Assembly: GCF_000188695.1 (NCBI RefSeq)
Contig: NW_004754898.1
Span: 8,167-46,045 of the forward strand
Direction of reading: 5' to 3'
DNA: 37,879 nt
Source: Salpingoeca rosetta
Taxonomy: Eukaryota > Opisthokonta > Choanoflagellata > Craspedida > Salpingoecidae
In this document: piece by piece, positions 19,924-33,665 of the stretch
How positions within the stretch are numbered: the stretch's first letter is position 1
Layout: each line of letters opens with the position of its first letter
Position numbers and translations under genes: made by a program
Notes under the pieces: generated by a model
Told to the model about the DNA's origin: nothing
What the model saw: the letters and a program-made list of their open reading frames with translations, nothing else
Database searches by the model: none

Positions 19924-22900
19924 GCACAACGACGATGATGATCATGGCAACCGCAATGATGACACCAACACCGACAGCGACGAACACGAGCGGGCTGGTG
20001 GCCGCGCTGTTGCCGCCCGATCCAGACTGCGAGGCGGACGGGTCACGCGTGGTCGTGGCCGCATTGTCGTTGGCGTTGTTGCTGTCAGTATTGGTGGTGG
20101 TTGTTCTGCCGTCGCGCGCCTGCACGCAGCGGCCATTAACCAGCTCGTCCCCACCAAAGCAGGCCGTGCACTGTGTCGGCAGGGTGCCAGAGCACGCCCT
20201 GCATGATGGGTCGCACATCTTGCATTCGCGTGCGCCCAGCGTCGTGGTGGATGCAAAGTACTGGTCCGGGCACGCGTCCACGCATGCGTCGCCGGTTGGC
20301 AGGAGCAGCTTGGTGCCAGCGCACTGGGTGCAGCCACCAGCATTGCATGTGGCGCAACCAGTGGTGCATGGTACGCATGAACCGAAGTTGGTGTCAGCGT
20401 ACGAGCCAGCGGGGCAGCTGCTGACACAAGCGCCGTTGGAACGGAAGTACCCGCGACGGCACGTGATGCACAGGTCAGCACTCGTACAGATGTCGCACGT
20501 GGCGGGGCATGTCAAACACTGACCGCTCTCCGTGTATGTGGAGGCGGGGCACGATGGCACGCAGCGCCCAAGGTACACGCTGTAGCTGCCATAGCACGAC
20601 AGGCACTCATCAGCTGCCTCGCCAGCGCACGTGGCGCACGTCGGGTGGCACGGGACCCTGCAAGTCGTGGAAGTGGTGGTGGCGGTGGCGGTGGCGGTGG
20701 CGGTGGTCGTGGTGTTGTGTGTGGGCGTGTGCGTGTGCGTGTGCGTGTGCGTGCGTGTGTGTGAGTGCGTGCGTGTGTGGGCGTGTGTGTGTGTGTGTGT
20801 AAACATGTGATGACAGAAAAGAGTGCCGGGATAGTGGGCGAAGACGGTGAAGCAGCCTTTGGCATGCGTGTTGTTGAACACATACACGGCAGCAGTTTCA
20901 CAACAAAAACAACAAGGGTTATTGTTAGCTGCAACGAACGTGGTGGTCGGAGACGTCGTGGTGGTCGTCGTTGTCGTTGTCGTCGTCGTCGTGCTGTCGC
21001 CAAGCAATGACACAGAGCAGGCGGCAAATGGTGTGAGAAGCAGCTACACATGTGACTGTACACGTTCGGCAAAGTTCATGGACACACAAACAAATAAACA
21101 CACAACTGCATACACACAAACACTCAGAAACACTCACAAACTACCCCTCGCTAGACACACACACACAGACAGACACTTGCTCCACGTACGTGGTGAGCGG
21201 GACACAGATGGCGTCGGAGTATTCGGTGCACGCTGCAGCCGTGAGCTGATCGCTGCCACAGGTGGTACATGGCGAGCACTCCGTGTCGGCATCGGCCGTG
21301 CACGGCGACGACACCCATTCCCCGGCACCACATCCGCCCCGACACCGCTGACACACGACATCGCTCGTGCGCGTGCATGACGCAACCTCGTACTCCCCAG
21401 CGCCGCACGCGGTGCACTTTGCACACTGGCGATCGGTGTCACTCGTCGGAGGGATAGCTTCGTACTCGCCTTCACCGCACTCCGTCGCGGGCATCGTGAA
21501 GTCGGCAACCGCACTGAGTCGACCATCCCCACCGCTGTTGCGCGCATACACAGCGGCACCATAGCGGCGCAGCGGCAGCAGTCCACCGATGACGTGCGAC
21601 GTGGCAAGCCCAACATCAATGGGTGGTAGGAGCACATTGTTCTGCTGCACAACCACCTGATACCCAGTCACGGCGGCCAGCCGGCGCTCAGCCAGCACGG
21701 GCGTCCACGACACGCGCACGTGTGTGCTGTTGATCACAGACGTCTGTTGACGATGGATGTTCAGTCATTGAGGAAGGGGTTAGAGTGCGGTGCGAAAGTG
21801 GTGACGTGATGGATTGTGCGTGTGTTGTGTGCATGTTTGCGCGTGCGTGCGCGCTTGTGTGTGTATGTGTATGCGCGCATGCGCATGCGCCAGTGTGTGT
21901 TTGTTTGTTTGTTGCCCTTCACGACCGCTGCAGAACGCTGCGTGCTCCCCTCTCCCTTTCTCCGCTCACACACACATACAAGCAACGCACCACGACTGCC
22001 TGCGGTGGGGCTGGCGGGCGAACAGCGGTGTCAAACTGGAACTGAGCAGTGAGACCGAGGCCTTCGTCAGTGTCGGCCTGAACGCGAATGGTGTAGGACG
22101 TGGCATGCTCCAGCGAAGAGAGGGTGAACGTGGTCTCACGATTGCTGCGGGACACGGGGAATGTCTGCTTTGACGTAAACTTCGAGTCCTAGCCCATGTC
22201 AATGTACGCAGGTGTGATGTGTTGGCGAAAGTCACGCGATGGTGATGCGCATGAAGCATCACGGGTAAGCGGCTGTCGCGAACGCCTGGTAGCCTCCCAT
22301 GGTGGCGTGATAAACGACACACACAGAGACTATCACATGGCACATTCACGTTAACAGCCACCACACACACACACACATACCACGCCCTCCCCCGCACACA
22401 CACACACACGCAACACTCACCCCCTCTGCCTTGTATTGGAGGTGGAAGGCAGTGAGTGGGCTGGTCCAAGTGGCCTTGAGCCGCAGCTCTGTCTCTGCTG
22501 CGGATTGAAGCGTGATGATGGGCGCCGCCACGTCGGCGGGGACTGTCGTGACGACGACTTGGCGCAGCGGACCAGCACCCGCGCCCGTCAGCGCAACCAC
22601 GTTCACCGTGTACGTCGTGCCCTGTAAAGAGAGGAACACCGAAGGAGGATGTTAACGGTGTAGATGTCAGCGACATGATGTCAAACACAGACGTTCGGCA
22701 AGGCGGCAAACATCACACGCTCGCACACACGCACACGCACTCATGCACACGTACGCACAAACACACACCCACAAACACATACACACACGTACAAACACAC
22801 AGCATACGAAACACGTACTGAGAGCAGGCCTGAAAATGTGCAGTTCTGCGTGGGCGTGGTAATGACACTGCTGGCGTTCACGATGCTCGGCTCTATGTGT

Positions 22901-25298
22901 GCACGATAGTACAGGATGCCGTTTGCGGGCGATGGCGGCGTCCACAGCACCTTCACCACGTCGCCAACCTCCTGTGCAATGAGCGAGCCCACAGCACCGG
23001 GCGTCGCTTCGGCGGTGCGGAACGTGTAGGGAGCAGACGTCGGCGAAGACACGCCAGTCGTGGTGATGACCACGGCCTCCACGTTGTACACCGTGTACGC
23101 GTCGAGCCCAGACAGCGCCTGGCTGGCGTTGAAGCCATCAGCAGCAGAGAACACGAGCCATGCCGGTGTTGCGCCGGTGATGGGGCGGCGGTTGGAGTCC
23201 TCGACGGCCGTGACGGTCACGTTGATGGTGGCAATGGTGTTGCCGTTAAGCTCAACCGTTGGTGGTGGCTTCACCCACACGTTGGCGGATGTGCTGGTGA
23301 CGTCTGATGTCCACACGGACGGACCGGAGCACACCTGTGACCCGCCGTTCGTCATGTGCAGCGCTGGTGCAGAGTATACGCCCTCGCCAGCAGCAGTGCG
23401 GGCTGCAACCTGGAACTCGTACGGATACACGGCAGTGTCCTCCAACTCAAGCACGGTGTAGGTCTCAACACGTGGTGTGTCGATGTAGACAACGTCGATG
23501 CTGGCGGGGTGGCGTGTGCAGTCGGTCCTTGGTCCCTGACGCACAGAGATGGTGTAGCCAATGAGGATGCCATCAGCCTGGAGCGGGCTGATTGGGTCCC
23601 AGCTCAGCGTGACAGTCTCGGTTGTTGTGCTGTCCACCTGCACGTTCGTGGGTGCAACGGGTGGTGTTCCCTCTGCTGTTCGAGCAATCGACGCATCGCT
23701 GTACGGACCCAGGCCATCAATGGTGGAGGCAGCCACCTTGACCTGTTGTTGTGGTTGTTGCGGTTGTGTGTGTGTGCGTGTAAGGGTGTGCATGTGTGTG
23801 TGTGTGAGTGTGTGTGTGGTGGTACAACCCCGGTCAATCTTGACAGAGAGCAAGTTGAGCAAACGATGCCACCAACATGTTCATACACATGTGCACACAA
23901 ACCTGGTAGTATGTGTATGCGTCGAGGCTTGTGAGGTTGAAGTTGGTGGGATCGTTGCCTGTGACGATGGTCCAGGGTGTGCCCGCTGGTTGGCGCATGC
24001 TGTTCAGGCGCTGCACCCACAGCTTGTACGATGAGATGGTGCCGTGGCGCTCGCCAAACAGCGGCTGCTTCCACGTGATGTGCAACACGGTCGTTGCTGC
24101 CGCTCGCGCCACCACATCCTGGGGTGGACCTGAAGGGTTGAGGAGGGAAGGAAAGGCGAGAAATGGCGCGTGGATGAGGACAGGGCACAAACGATCGTGT
24201 GCGAGGGAGAAGGCAGCCAGGCGAAGGAATCACGCGCACTCAAAGCACGACTCGCACACACACACACGCACAAGCGCCAACCTGTTGGGGTGCCGGAGAG
24301 GGTGCGAGCGCGCACGGCGTCAGAGGCCGGGCCCTGACCGCGGACGGTGCGGGCAGCCACACGGAAGGCGTAGGTGGTGTACGGATCGAGGCCAGTGAAC
24401 GTGTGCTGGTTGTCCTCCGTGATGACGGGATGGCGGCCGATGCAGACGTCGTCCTGGCACGCGTCAAATACGGTCGCATCGTCGCCTGTATGGCGTATGT
24501 GAAGGGGGGTATGTGGATGTGTTTGTTGATGAGGAATGGGGAGACGTGTGGTCGCGAAATGATGCTCTCAAAAGCACACACATACACACACACTTACGCA
24601 CCCACACACACACTTACGCACCCACACACACACTTACGCACACACACACACACACACACATGCACACGCACACACACACGCTTACACACACACACTTGGC
24701 AATACTGACCGTCGTTGCATGGGGTGCCATTCGGGGCGACATCATAGACGCACTCGCCGCTGACGCAGCGGCCGGGCAGTTTGCACTGACCCATCGGTGG
24801 ATCACATGTCTGCATGTTGTGTAATGATTCGTAGGCAAAGGGATGCATGTGTTGAGTCTCAGGTGCACTGCATCAAATCAAACATCTCACTACATTGCGC
24901 ACACCACAGGCACATTGCTCGCAAACCACCAAACCTAACCCAAGCGTCAACTCACCACATCAGCACACGCATCTGGCGCTTCGGTGACGCGATAAAACAC
25001 CTCCATGTCGTCCACCTCCCACGCGTTGAGCGAACCGGCCAACCAGGTGTTGCTGTAGGAGTCGATGCTCTCATGCACCCTGTTGTTGCGTGTGATCCCA
25101 CAAAGGACACACATGTGAGGCAGAACGAGCACATGGAATCAACTGCATGGCACATCGCAGTGTGATTGGCCCCACCACCGCCGCCTCCACCTCATGTTTA
25201 CACAAAGTACCATCATTTCATTTCTTACGTGTACGAGTTGGTTTGGGTGTTGGCCGTTCGGCAGTCCGTTGACATGCGGAAGTCGGACGCCCCTGGTT

Positions 25299-25366
<68 letters not shown>

Positions 25367-26067
25367 AGAAAATGTGTACGTGTGTGCGAGTTTGGAGATG
25401 CCAATGAATCACCAAGCTGCAGACCTTTCCACACACACAACACACACACACAACCACACACAACACATACAACACATACAACCACACACAACACACACAC
25501 AGTCACTCACCAAACTCAGGGCAGTAGCCTGAACGTGTGTACTGCGCATATTGCGGCTGGGACAGGAGATCTGTGCGCTCGAATTGGCCGTTGTTGACAA
25601 AGCGGAAGAGGAAGGCATCATTGCTCTGCAGCCACGTGGACGTGTCGGAGCGCCAGCTGTTGGGGGCAAAGGCGCCAAACACGCGCGGGCCCTGTGGGCT
25701 GCCCTCTGTCGAACGGACAACAACGACTGTCTGGCCCTTGTTGTCGCAGCGCGAGTGGAAGGTGGAGCCGGAGAAGCCGTGGTCGGATGCGCGGAAGCAA
25801 AGCTTGAAGCTCGAATCGCTGTTGGGCGACACCTCCTTGGAGATGGCCAGGTTCATCTCCTTGCTCAAGATCTCAGAGCCCACAATGGACGGAAGGGTCG
25901 GACGAGCAGACAGCACGGCGCGGTTTCCGTAGATGTTGCGGTCAAACACTGTCAACAGAAGGTGCGGTGGGGTTAAGGTGTTGGTTACACCTGACAATGC
26001 AATGGGGGCGATTTTGTTTTGACACAGCACCCGCCATCTCACGCTTACACACACACACACACACACA

Positions 26068-26115
<48 letters not shown>

Positions 26116-28482
26116 NNNNNNNNNNNNNNNNNNNNNNNNNNNNNNNNNNNNNNNNNNNNNNNNNNNNNNNNNNNNNNNNNNNNNNNNNNNNNNNNNNNNN
26201 NNNNNNNNNNNNNNNAACGATGACACTATCTCCTGCACGGGGCTACCGCACGTATTCTTTTCTTTTTTGCACTCTTCTGTTCGTACCGCCGGCTATAGCA
26301 AATTTGCCCACTTCGACCCTATAACTGAACTATTATTCTCTAAGCGGAACGTAAAGCCAGCTCCCCTCCCACCCCCCACCGTAGAGTAGAGTAAGTGAGG
26401 AAGATCCCCTTCGCATACAATCGTATTACGTCTACAACTTGGTTGCCAATGGTCATGTATATAGGAGTGATCAATACACTCACGCACACCAACACACACA
26501 CACACACACCAACACACACACACACACAAGCACACACACTCAAACCCCCCCCCCGGCCCGGTTATTCTGACCTTGCCAGCACTCCACGGGCGTTGATGTG
26601 GTGCTGGTGCAGATGTTCTGCCCGTCAAACGCCAGCTTGCGCGTGCTGGTGCTCGTCGTCCAAAACACGTTGTCGTAGGTCTCCGTTGCAAGGTCATACC
26701 TGAAGACATCGGAAGGCCATTGCGACAAAGACCCGAACTTTGTGTGATGACCACGGAGGGCACGGAGCAGGAGCATAACAACAAGCCTCACCTAGACCAA
26801 CACCAAAAAGCACATCCGATAGCACCCAGCAGCGCCATCAGCAGGTATGCCACGCGCACAGCAAACTGTACTTTGTCACCCGCACCTGTACATATTGGTA
26901 TCATCGTAGTCTCCGGCAAAGATTTTCCCGTTGGCGACGGCGAATGTGCCGTACATGTTGGAGAAGGTCTGTGGGGAGCTCTTCAGGCTGTAGATTGGGC
27001 GATATGTGGCAACGGTGCAGTGGAGAAGGAAATGATGGCAGGCCGTGAGAGTCAATGCACAGGACGACACAGAAGCATACACAATGTTACTGCGGACTTG
27101 TAGCACCACATATAAGGCCTTGCAGACGCACGTCTAACTCGTCATGCACACGCACACACACGAACAATGCGTGTATGCGTCCTTGCGGACACCGATACAC
27201 CACCACATCGACGTACGTGAATGCGCGTTGATATGCGCCAGTTTCCCAGTCGAGCACGCGAATGTTGAGGCTGTTGCTCTGCATGGCGTAGACAGCGCCG
27301 TCGTACATGGCAACACCGCCCACCGTTGTCCCAAAGTTGTAGTTCCAGATTTGCTGTGATGCCATGCGACATGATACGGTGTGATGCGGCGTGAGGAACA
27401 GGGCATCGTGTTGGAGCATGCTTGTTGAAGAGCACATGCACACGTTCATACGCTCGCACCCACAGTCACACAACGAGTTGCGCACCCTCATCCTTCTCAC
27501 AAGTATGAACCCACACACACACACACACCACACACACACACATGAACATTCACACACATCCCCAACAATTTCCTCACACATACATGCGCTCACCGTGCTC
27601 AGTGGGAATGGCCCGAAGCGGTAGACGCGATTTTGCGAGTACGTGCTGACGAGGTACGTGTCGTCAATGTGCGGCCAGATCTGAAACACCTGTGTGTTGG
27701 AAGACAGCAGGTGGGATATAGCAGGTGGGATATAGCAGGTGGGATACATGCATTCGAGAACAACACATGTCAGGGAAATGCAACTGTAACCAGCAAGGCG
27801 AGGTGCACGACAATTCCACTCCATGAACCACCCCACCGCAAATCAGGCTCAAAGCAGTCTGCAATGCTACCACTACTGGCTCCCGCGTCACTCACATATG
27901 CGATGGGAATGCGAAATGAGCCGATCCGTGTCGACAAATCCGTCGCAGCGTATCTGAACAGACGTGAACACGACCACGCACACACACACACGCACACACA
28001 TGCACACACACACATGCACACATTGGGGAGTCCGCAGGAATCCGCGTGGGACATGAGCATGTGAAACAATTGCAGCGCGTTGGGATAACGGCTTCCCACA
28101 ACGATCACCATCATCCATTTCAATCTCACTGTAACGACATACACAACATACATGCAAATAATGCACAACACGCACACACACACACACACCACGCACATCA
28201 GGCACACGCACACCACGTGCAAATGCAACGAGTCTATCTGCATGCGCACCTGTGCACGGTTGTCCCCGGGTTTGAGGTGGTGGTGTAAATGGGGAACCAC
28301 CACTCATGTCGTCGTGGACTGTACGCCATTCCGTAAGAGCTCGAGGGGAACGATCCCGAGTAGTTGAGTGCAACCGTGTCCAGTGGCGTGGCGATGGGCA
28401 GGCCACCCCGGCACACACCCGCCACACACACGTCGAGCTGCGTACTGCAGTCACGGGCAAATGAGGCGTGTGTGTGTGTGTA

Positions 28483-28559
<77 letters not shown>

Positions 28560-31170
28560 ACCTGCATGTCAGTACCAGCATCGAAATGAGAACCTCACAC
28601 AACAGCACCCTCGTCGTTGATCCTCACCCGCACCCACCCACCCACACACTCACTCACACACACACACACACACGCACATTTACCCACACCTCACCCTAAT
28701 CTCAACACTCACGTGTCGTCGCCATCGTTACAAGGGGCTCCATCGAGTTTCACCGGCTGCGTGCACATTGGCCCATACTAAACAAATTGTCAGAGCAGGA
28801 AGGGGGTGTGAGTGGACACGCAAGCACAAGACGTGAGATGGCGTGTTTGTGTTTGTGCGTGTGTGAACATGTTCACACAGACGTGTGTACACACATGTAC
28901 ATATCCACGTGTGCGCACATCCAACCAACACACACACACGCGCACACACACGCACACACACACGCACACCCACACACATACACACACATACACACACACG
29001 CACGCGTTCATGCCAACACAGCGTTCAAACATAATCTCACATATGGATCGTAGATGCACTCGCCCTCCTGATGGCACTGACTGCGCGCTGCGCAGGAAAG
29101 GTCATCACACGATTGCGGCCGCAACTCTGCATCGATGCGAAATGGTGGGATGTGAGAGTTGGTGTGAATGCTTTGCCCACAAGCATACCAAGACAAGCGC
29201 ATTACGTCTGCACACACACACACACGCACAAACACACGTACACACACACACAGTACACAGTACACCCACACACACACACTCATACACACATGCACGCATT
29301 CATCTTCTCTCCCTTCCCCTTGCTTTCAGCACTCATCTTCATCGCAGCGATCATGCGCCAGCGCACCTGGCATGAAGTAGATGCTGTACGCGATGACTTC
29401 GCCCTCATCCGACGGCGGCAGCTCATACGTCACCTGATGGGCGTGTGATGGCAGGGGATGGGTTAGCCAGGCAGTGGTGTTGTTGGCAAGCGAGGTAGTG
29501 GGCGCAGACAGTAGTATTAACATACACACACATTCACACACACACCACCACAGCACCTTGATGGCCGTTTTGTTGAGTGCGTTGGCGTTGACGTTGTCAG
29601 GCGGTGTGCGGGGAATGCCCTGACCGGTGGTGGGCGCGATGGTGTTGCTGCGCTCGCCCTCGCCAGCTGACGTCCACGCAGACACTTGCACAAGATAGGT
29701 GGAGATGGGGTCCAGGCCATCAATCTCAACCGACTGCTGGCTGCCACTGGACGTGGTCACAGAGTTCCACGTGGCACCAAGCCTGAAGGGACAACGATGG
29801 TTCAAAGAAGAGGGGAATAGTCACGTGTGAGCATGGCGTACAGAGTGCATCCAAGCGCGAAATCGTCACAAACACACACACACACACGCCCACACGCACA
29901 CACACACATACACCACCACCAAGATCGCTCACTTCTGGTAGTAGACGGTGTACTTGGTAACGACGCCGTTGGGTTCGTACGGCGGCTGCCAGCTGATGGT
30001 TATCACTTCGCCGTTGTCAGACAGCTCCTCATCAGCCTGCACGTTGGACGGCGGGCCGGGCGGCGCCTCTGGCGTCTGAACGGTGATGCTTTGAGAGGGC
30101 GGAGAGGCGCCAGCGCTGTTGTAGGTGGTGACGAAGATGGTGTGGTTGCTGTACGGCTGCAAGTTCGTGACGGTGAAGGTGAAGTAGTTGAGGGTGGCCA
30201 CCAATTCGGCCGGACGGTCGGCAGACTGGACAAACACCTGGCGGTGATGACGATGGCCGTGGTGAAGAAGGGGTGCGCACGCATCGTGGTCAGTAAGGCA
30301 ATATGTTGGTGGCGGTGGTACTGCTCGTGCTGGTGATGATTGATGATTGCACGAGGAGACAAGCAGGCACACCAGCCCGCACACACACCCACACACACAC
30401 ACACACGCCAATGAACACTAACAAGTACAAACACACACACATACGCACATACACACACACCAACACACACACACAAACACACGAGTAAGCACATACACAC
30501 ACACACGAGCAAGCACACACACACACAAAACACCACGCAGCTGCACCTGGTATCCCAGCAAGCGCCCTTGGTGTGTGGGCAGCGGCGGTTCTGCCCACGT
30601 CACTTCCATGGCCCTGGCAGAGATGAGGCGTGCTGCAACATCCACGGGACCCGATGTTGGTGGCGCCTCGCGTGTGGTGCTGTGAACGGCATCGCTGAGG
30701 GGGCCACCGCCAATGCTTGTGTACGCCTGCACCTGCACGGCGTAGGTGCGTCCGGGGTGGAGGTCGTCGAGGGTGAAGGAGGACGTGTTGGAGTAGCGCG
30801 CAGCACCCACGCACTGGCCAGCGACACACGCGTCAAACGCCGTCGTGGTGTCGCCATCGTCGCAGGGGGTGCCGTCGGGGATGGTCGTGGGCACGCACAC
30901 ACCAAGTTGGCACACGTTGGTGGGGGTGCACGGGTTCGTTTGGCATACAACACCATCACACGGATCGTACGAGTCTCCGGTGATGGAAAACACCTCAATC
31001 TCATCGACATAGATGTTGCTTGAGCCGCCAGCCCAGGAGTTGGAATAGCCACCACTATCAATTCGATAGCTGGAGGGATTGAAAGACACGCGCTGGCAGT
31101 TGGAGTAGAAGCGAAGGTCGTGTCCACCGCCTATTTGGTTGGTTGGTTGGTTATGTGTGAGTGTGTGTTT

Positions 31171-31211
<41 letters not shown>

Positions 31212-31585
31212 TGTGCGTGTGCGTGTGTGTGTTAGTAGGAAAACATGTCACTGTGTCATGTCACTCTGTCAATCATAAGCAGCACACCACTTCTTGACGT
31301 GCTCTGGGCGGTATCCGGCTGTTGACCCCCTCCCCCCGTCCCTGCCTTCCCCCCCCCCCCCCTGCACCTCACCGAATGTCGGGCAGTAGGAGTTCCTGTG
31401 GTACACGGCGTTGCCGGGAGACGAGAGGTCCTGATCCGTGCGCTCAACTTGTTCGCCATTGAAGCGGAAGAGGAAGGCCAAATAGTCCGTGCGGTACCTG
31501 TCGAGTGACAACCGCATATTCACAGGGTGTGCGATCATGTGGGAGTGTGAAACAAGACGCTGAAGATGTGCAAGGCATCACCACC

Positions 31586-31619
<34 letters not shown>

Positions 31620-31659
31620 TCATTACCATCATCACCATCATCATTACCATCACCACCAC

Positions 31660-31698
<39 letters not shown>

Positions 31699-31717
31699 TA
31701 CCATCATCATCATCATC

Positions 31718-31749
<32 letters not shown>

Positions 31750-31780
31750 CATCATCATCGACTCCACGACATCGTCATCA

Positions 31781-31811
<31 letters not shown>

Positions 31812-33623
31812 TGAATGCACCAGCACAACGTCCGAAATACGTGTGCCCACCCACCCCACGTACGTTGAGCTGCTGGTCCAAGCGACGTGAGTAAAGCCGC
31901 CAAACACTCGGCCCGTGTCCCTGTTGCGACCAATGGTAAGCGTGGGGCCCTTGTTGTCGCAGCGGCTGTGGAAGGTCGCTGAGCTCCAGCCATCGACGGT
32001 GCCGGAATAGCAGCGAGCAAAGTAGTGCGACGACGGCAGAAGGTCAGAGAGCTGTGCGTTCATGTACGCGTTGAGGATCTTTGAGCCGACGATCAGCGGT
32101 GGGCTGCCGCGTGTAGGGTTGTCGTACACGTTTCGCTCCAGAATCTGGTAGCAGCGCACGTTTGAGTCGCCGTCACTCACGCAGATGTCCCGCCCGTTGA
32201 ACGCCATCGTGTAGATGTTGTAGGCCACGTTGAAAAACATGCCATCGTAGGCACCCGTGTCCAGATCGTACCTGTGTCAGTGTGTGAGTGCGTGTATGTG
32301 TGTTTGTTTGCATAACATTGTGGCGACGAGAGGTTTTCGGCCGTTGACGCAAACAACACCACAAACAACAAGCGACAGAAAGCCAGACACTCACACAATC
32401 AACAAACACACTGACACGCACATACCCTTCTCCCCTCTCCTCTATGTGCCCGTCGCCGTGCCTACCTGTAAAACCTGCGCGTGGAGCCGTGTGCGTGGTA
32501 CAGCTTGCCCTGGACGGCGACGAGGCTGCCATACATAGTGCTGAAGCTGCTGCCACTCGTCGTGTCGAGATCAAACGATCGCTCCAACACGCCATCACGG
32601 GCACGCAGCACATATACGGTAGATCCTGACGCCTTCATTGCGTACACGCTGGCGCCGTGCGTGGTGACGCCGCCAGCCGTCGTGCCCAGGTTGTACGACC
32701 ACACCAGCTGGTTCTGCGGCCACGTCGCCTTGTAGATGTAGTTGCTGGCTGCCAGGTAGTAGTGGGGCGAGTCGGGCGATCCCCACACCTGGCGGATGGG
32801 GCGAACGCCGTTCACAGACGTAAATGTTGACAGCCCAAACGAGCGACCCTGCACGTCGTAACGGTAGATGGTGCTGCCACTCCACGACGGGTACCAGTAC
32901 TGGCGAAGCATCGGCATGTACCCGCCGCCGTACGACCGCGTGTTCATGGAGCGCGACTGGAACGTGGACACCGTGTCAAGGACTGCGGGCTCATCATCGC
33001 TGTGCCAGATGTTATGCGACAACACCTGTTCATGTCGAGTGGTGGTGCATGTGTCAGTAATGCTCCAACACACACAAGTGGCTTTTGGATCGTTGTAACA
33101 GCCCACCAGTGTCAAGGCAAACACGCACATGCGAGCAACACGGTATGCACATACGCAACACGCACACAAACACACACAAACACACAAACACACGCAAACA
33201 CACAAACACACACAAACACACACACGCACATAAACACACACAAGCATAAACACACACAAACACATAAACACACACAAACACACACACGCACATAAGAGCA
33301 TTGATGTACCTGGTAGCAGTTGACGTTGTCGTTGTTCTGACTGACGCAGAGGTGCTGACCAGTGAATGCCATGCTGTAAATTGTCTCACGTGTCTGGAAT
33401 CTGCGATGTACACAGGTGCCACGAAAGCAAGAACACGTGTATGAGATACAAGCACCTAATGTCGTGCATCGTATGCATACACAAACCAACACGTTAAACA
33501 GCAGTAAGCCCCTGCAAGTATGTGCACGCGGGCAGCACACACACACACACATACCCAACTAAACATAAACACACGCACATACCCAAGCAAACACACACGC
33601 ACATACCACGAACACGCCAACCA

Positions 33624-33665
<42 letters not shown>

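Larger units (their letters stand above)
24432..29126 (-). other. cassette 2: cysteine module, propeller C, TLDc 2, cysteine module, inside an FN3 domain
   Basis: The N-terminal half of an FN3 domain ends at AYSIYFMP in exon 29433-29367. Then come a cysteine module (SCDDLSC to CNDGDDT), a propeller-like block, a TLDc domain and a second cysteine module (CVSGECVYD to CIGR). FN3 sequence resumes with HTFTGLDPYTTYAFRVAA. The first part lacks E-G strands and the second lacks A-C strands, so together they make one domain. Confidence 0.7.

Noticed and set aside
27708..27746. Three tandem copies of a 14-bp unit (gggatatagcaggt)
   Set aside because: A short minisatellite inside an intron of the receptor gene. 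No sign of a regulatory or mobile role.
31505..31894. Poly-His, poly-Ile or poly-Met open frames in the ATC array
   Set aside because: They are repeat artefacts inside an intron whose flanking exons join in phase to complete a TLDc domain.
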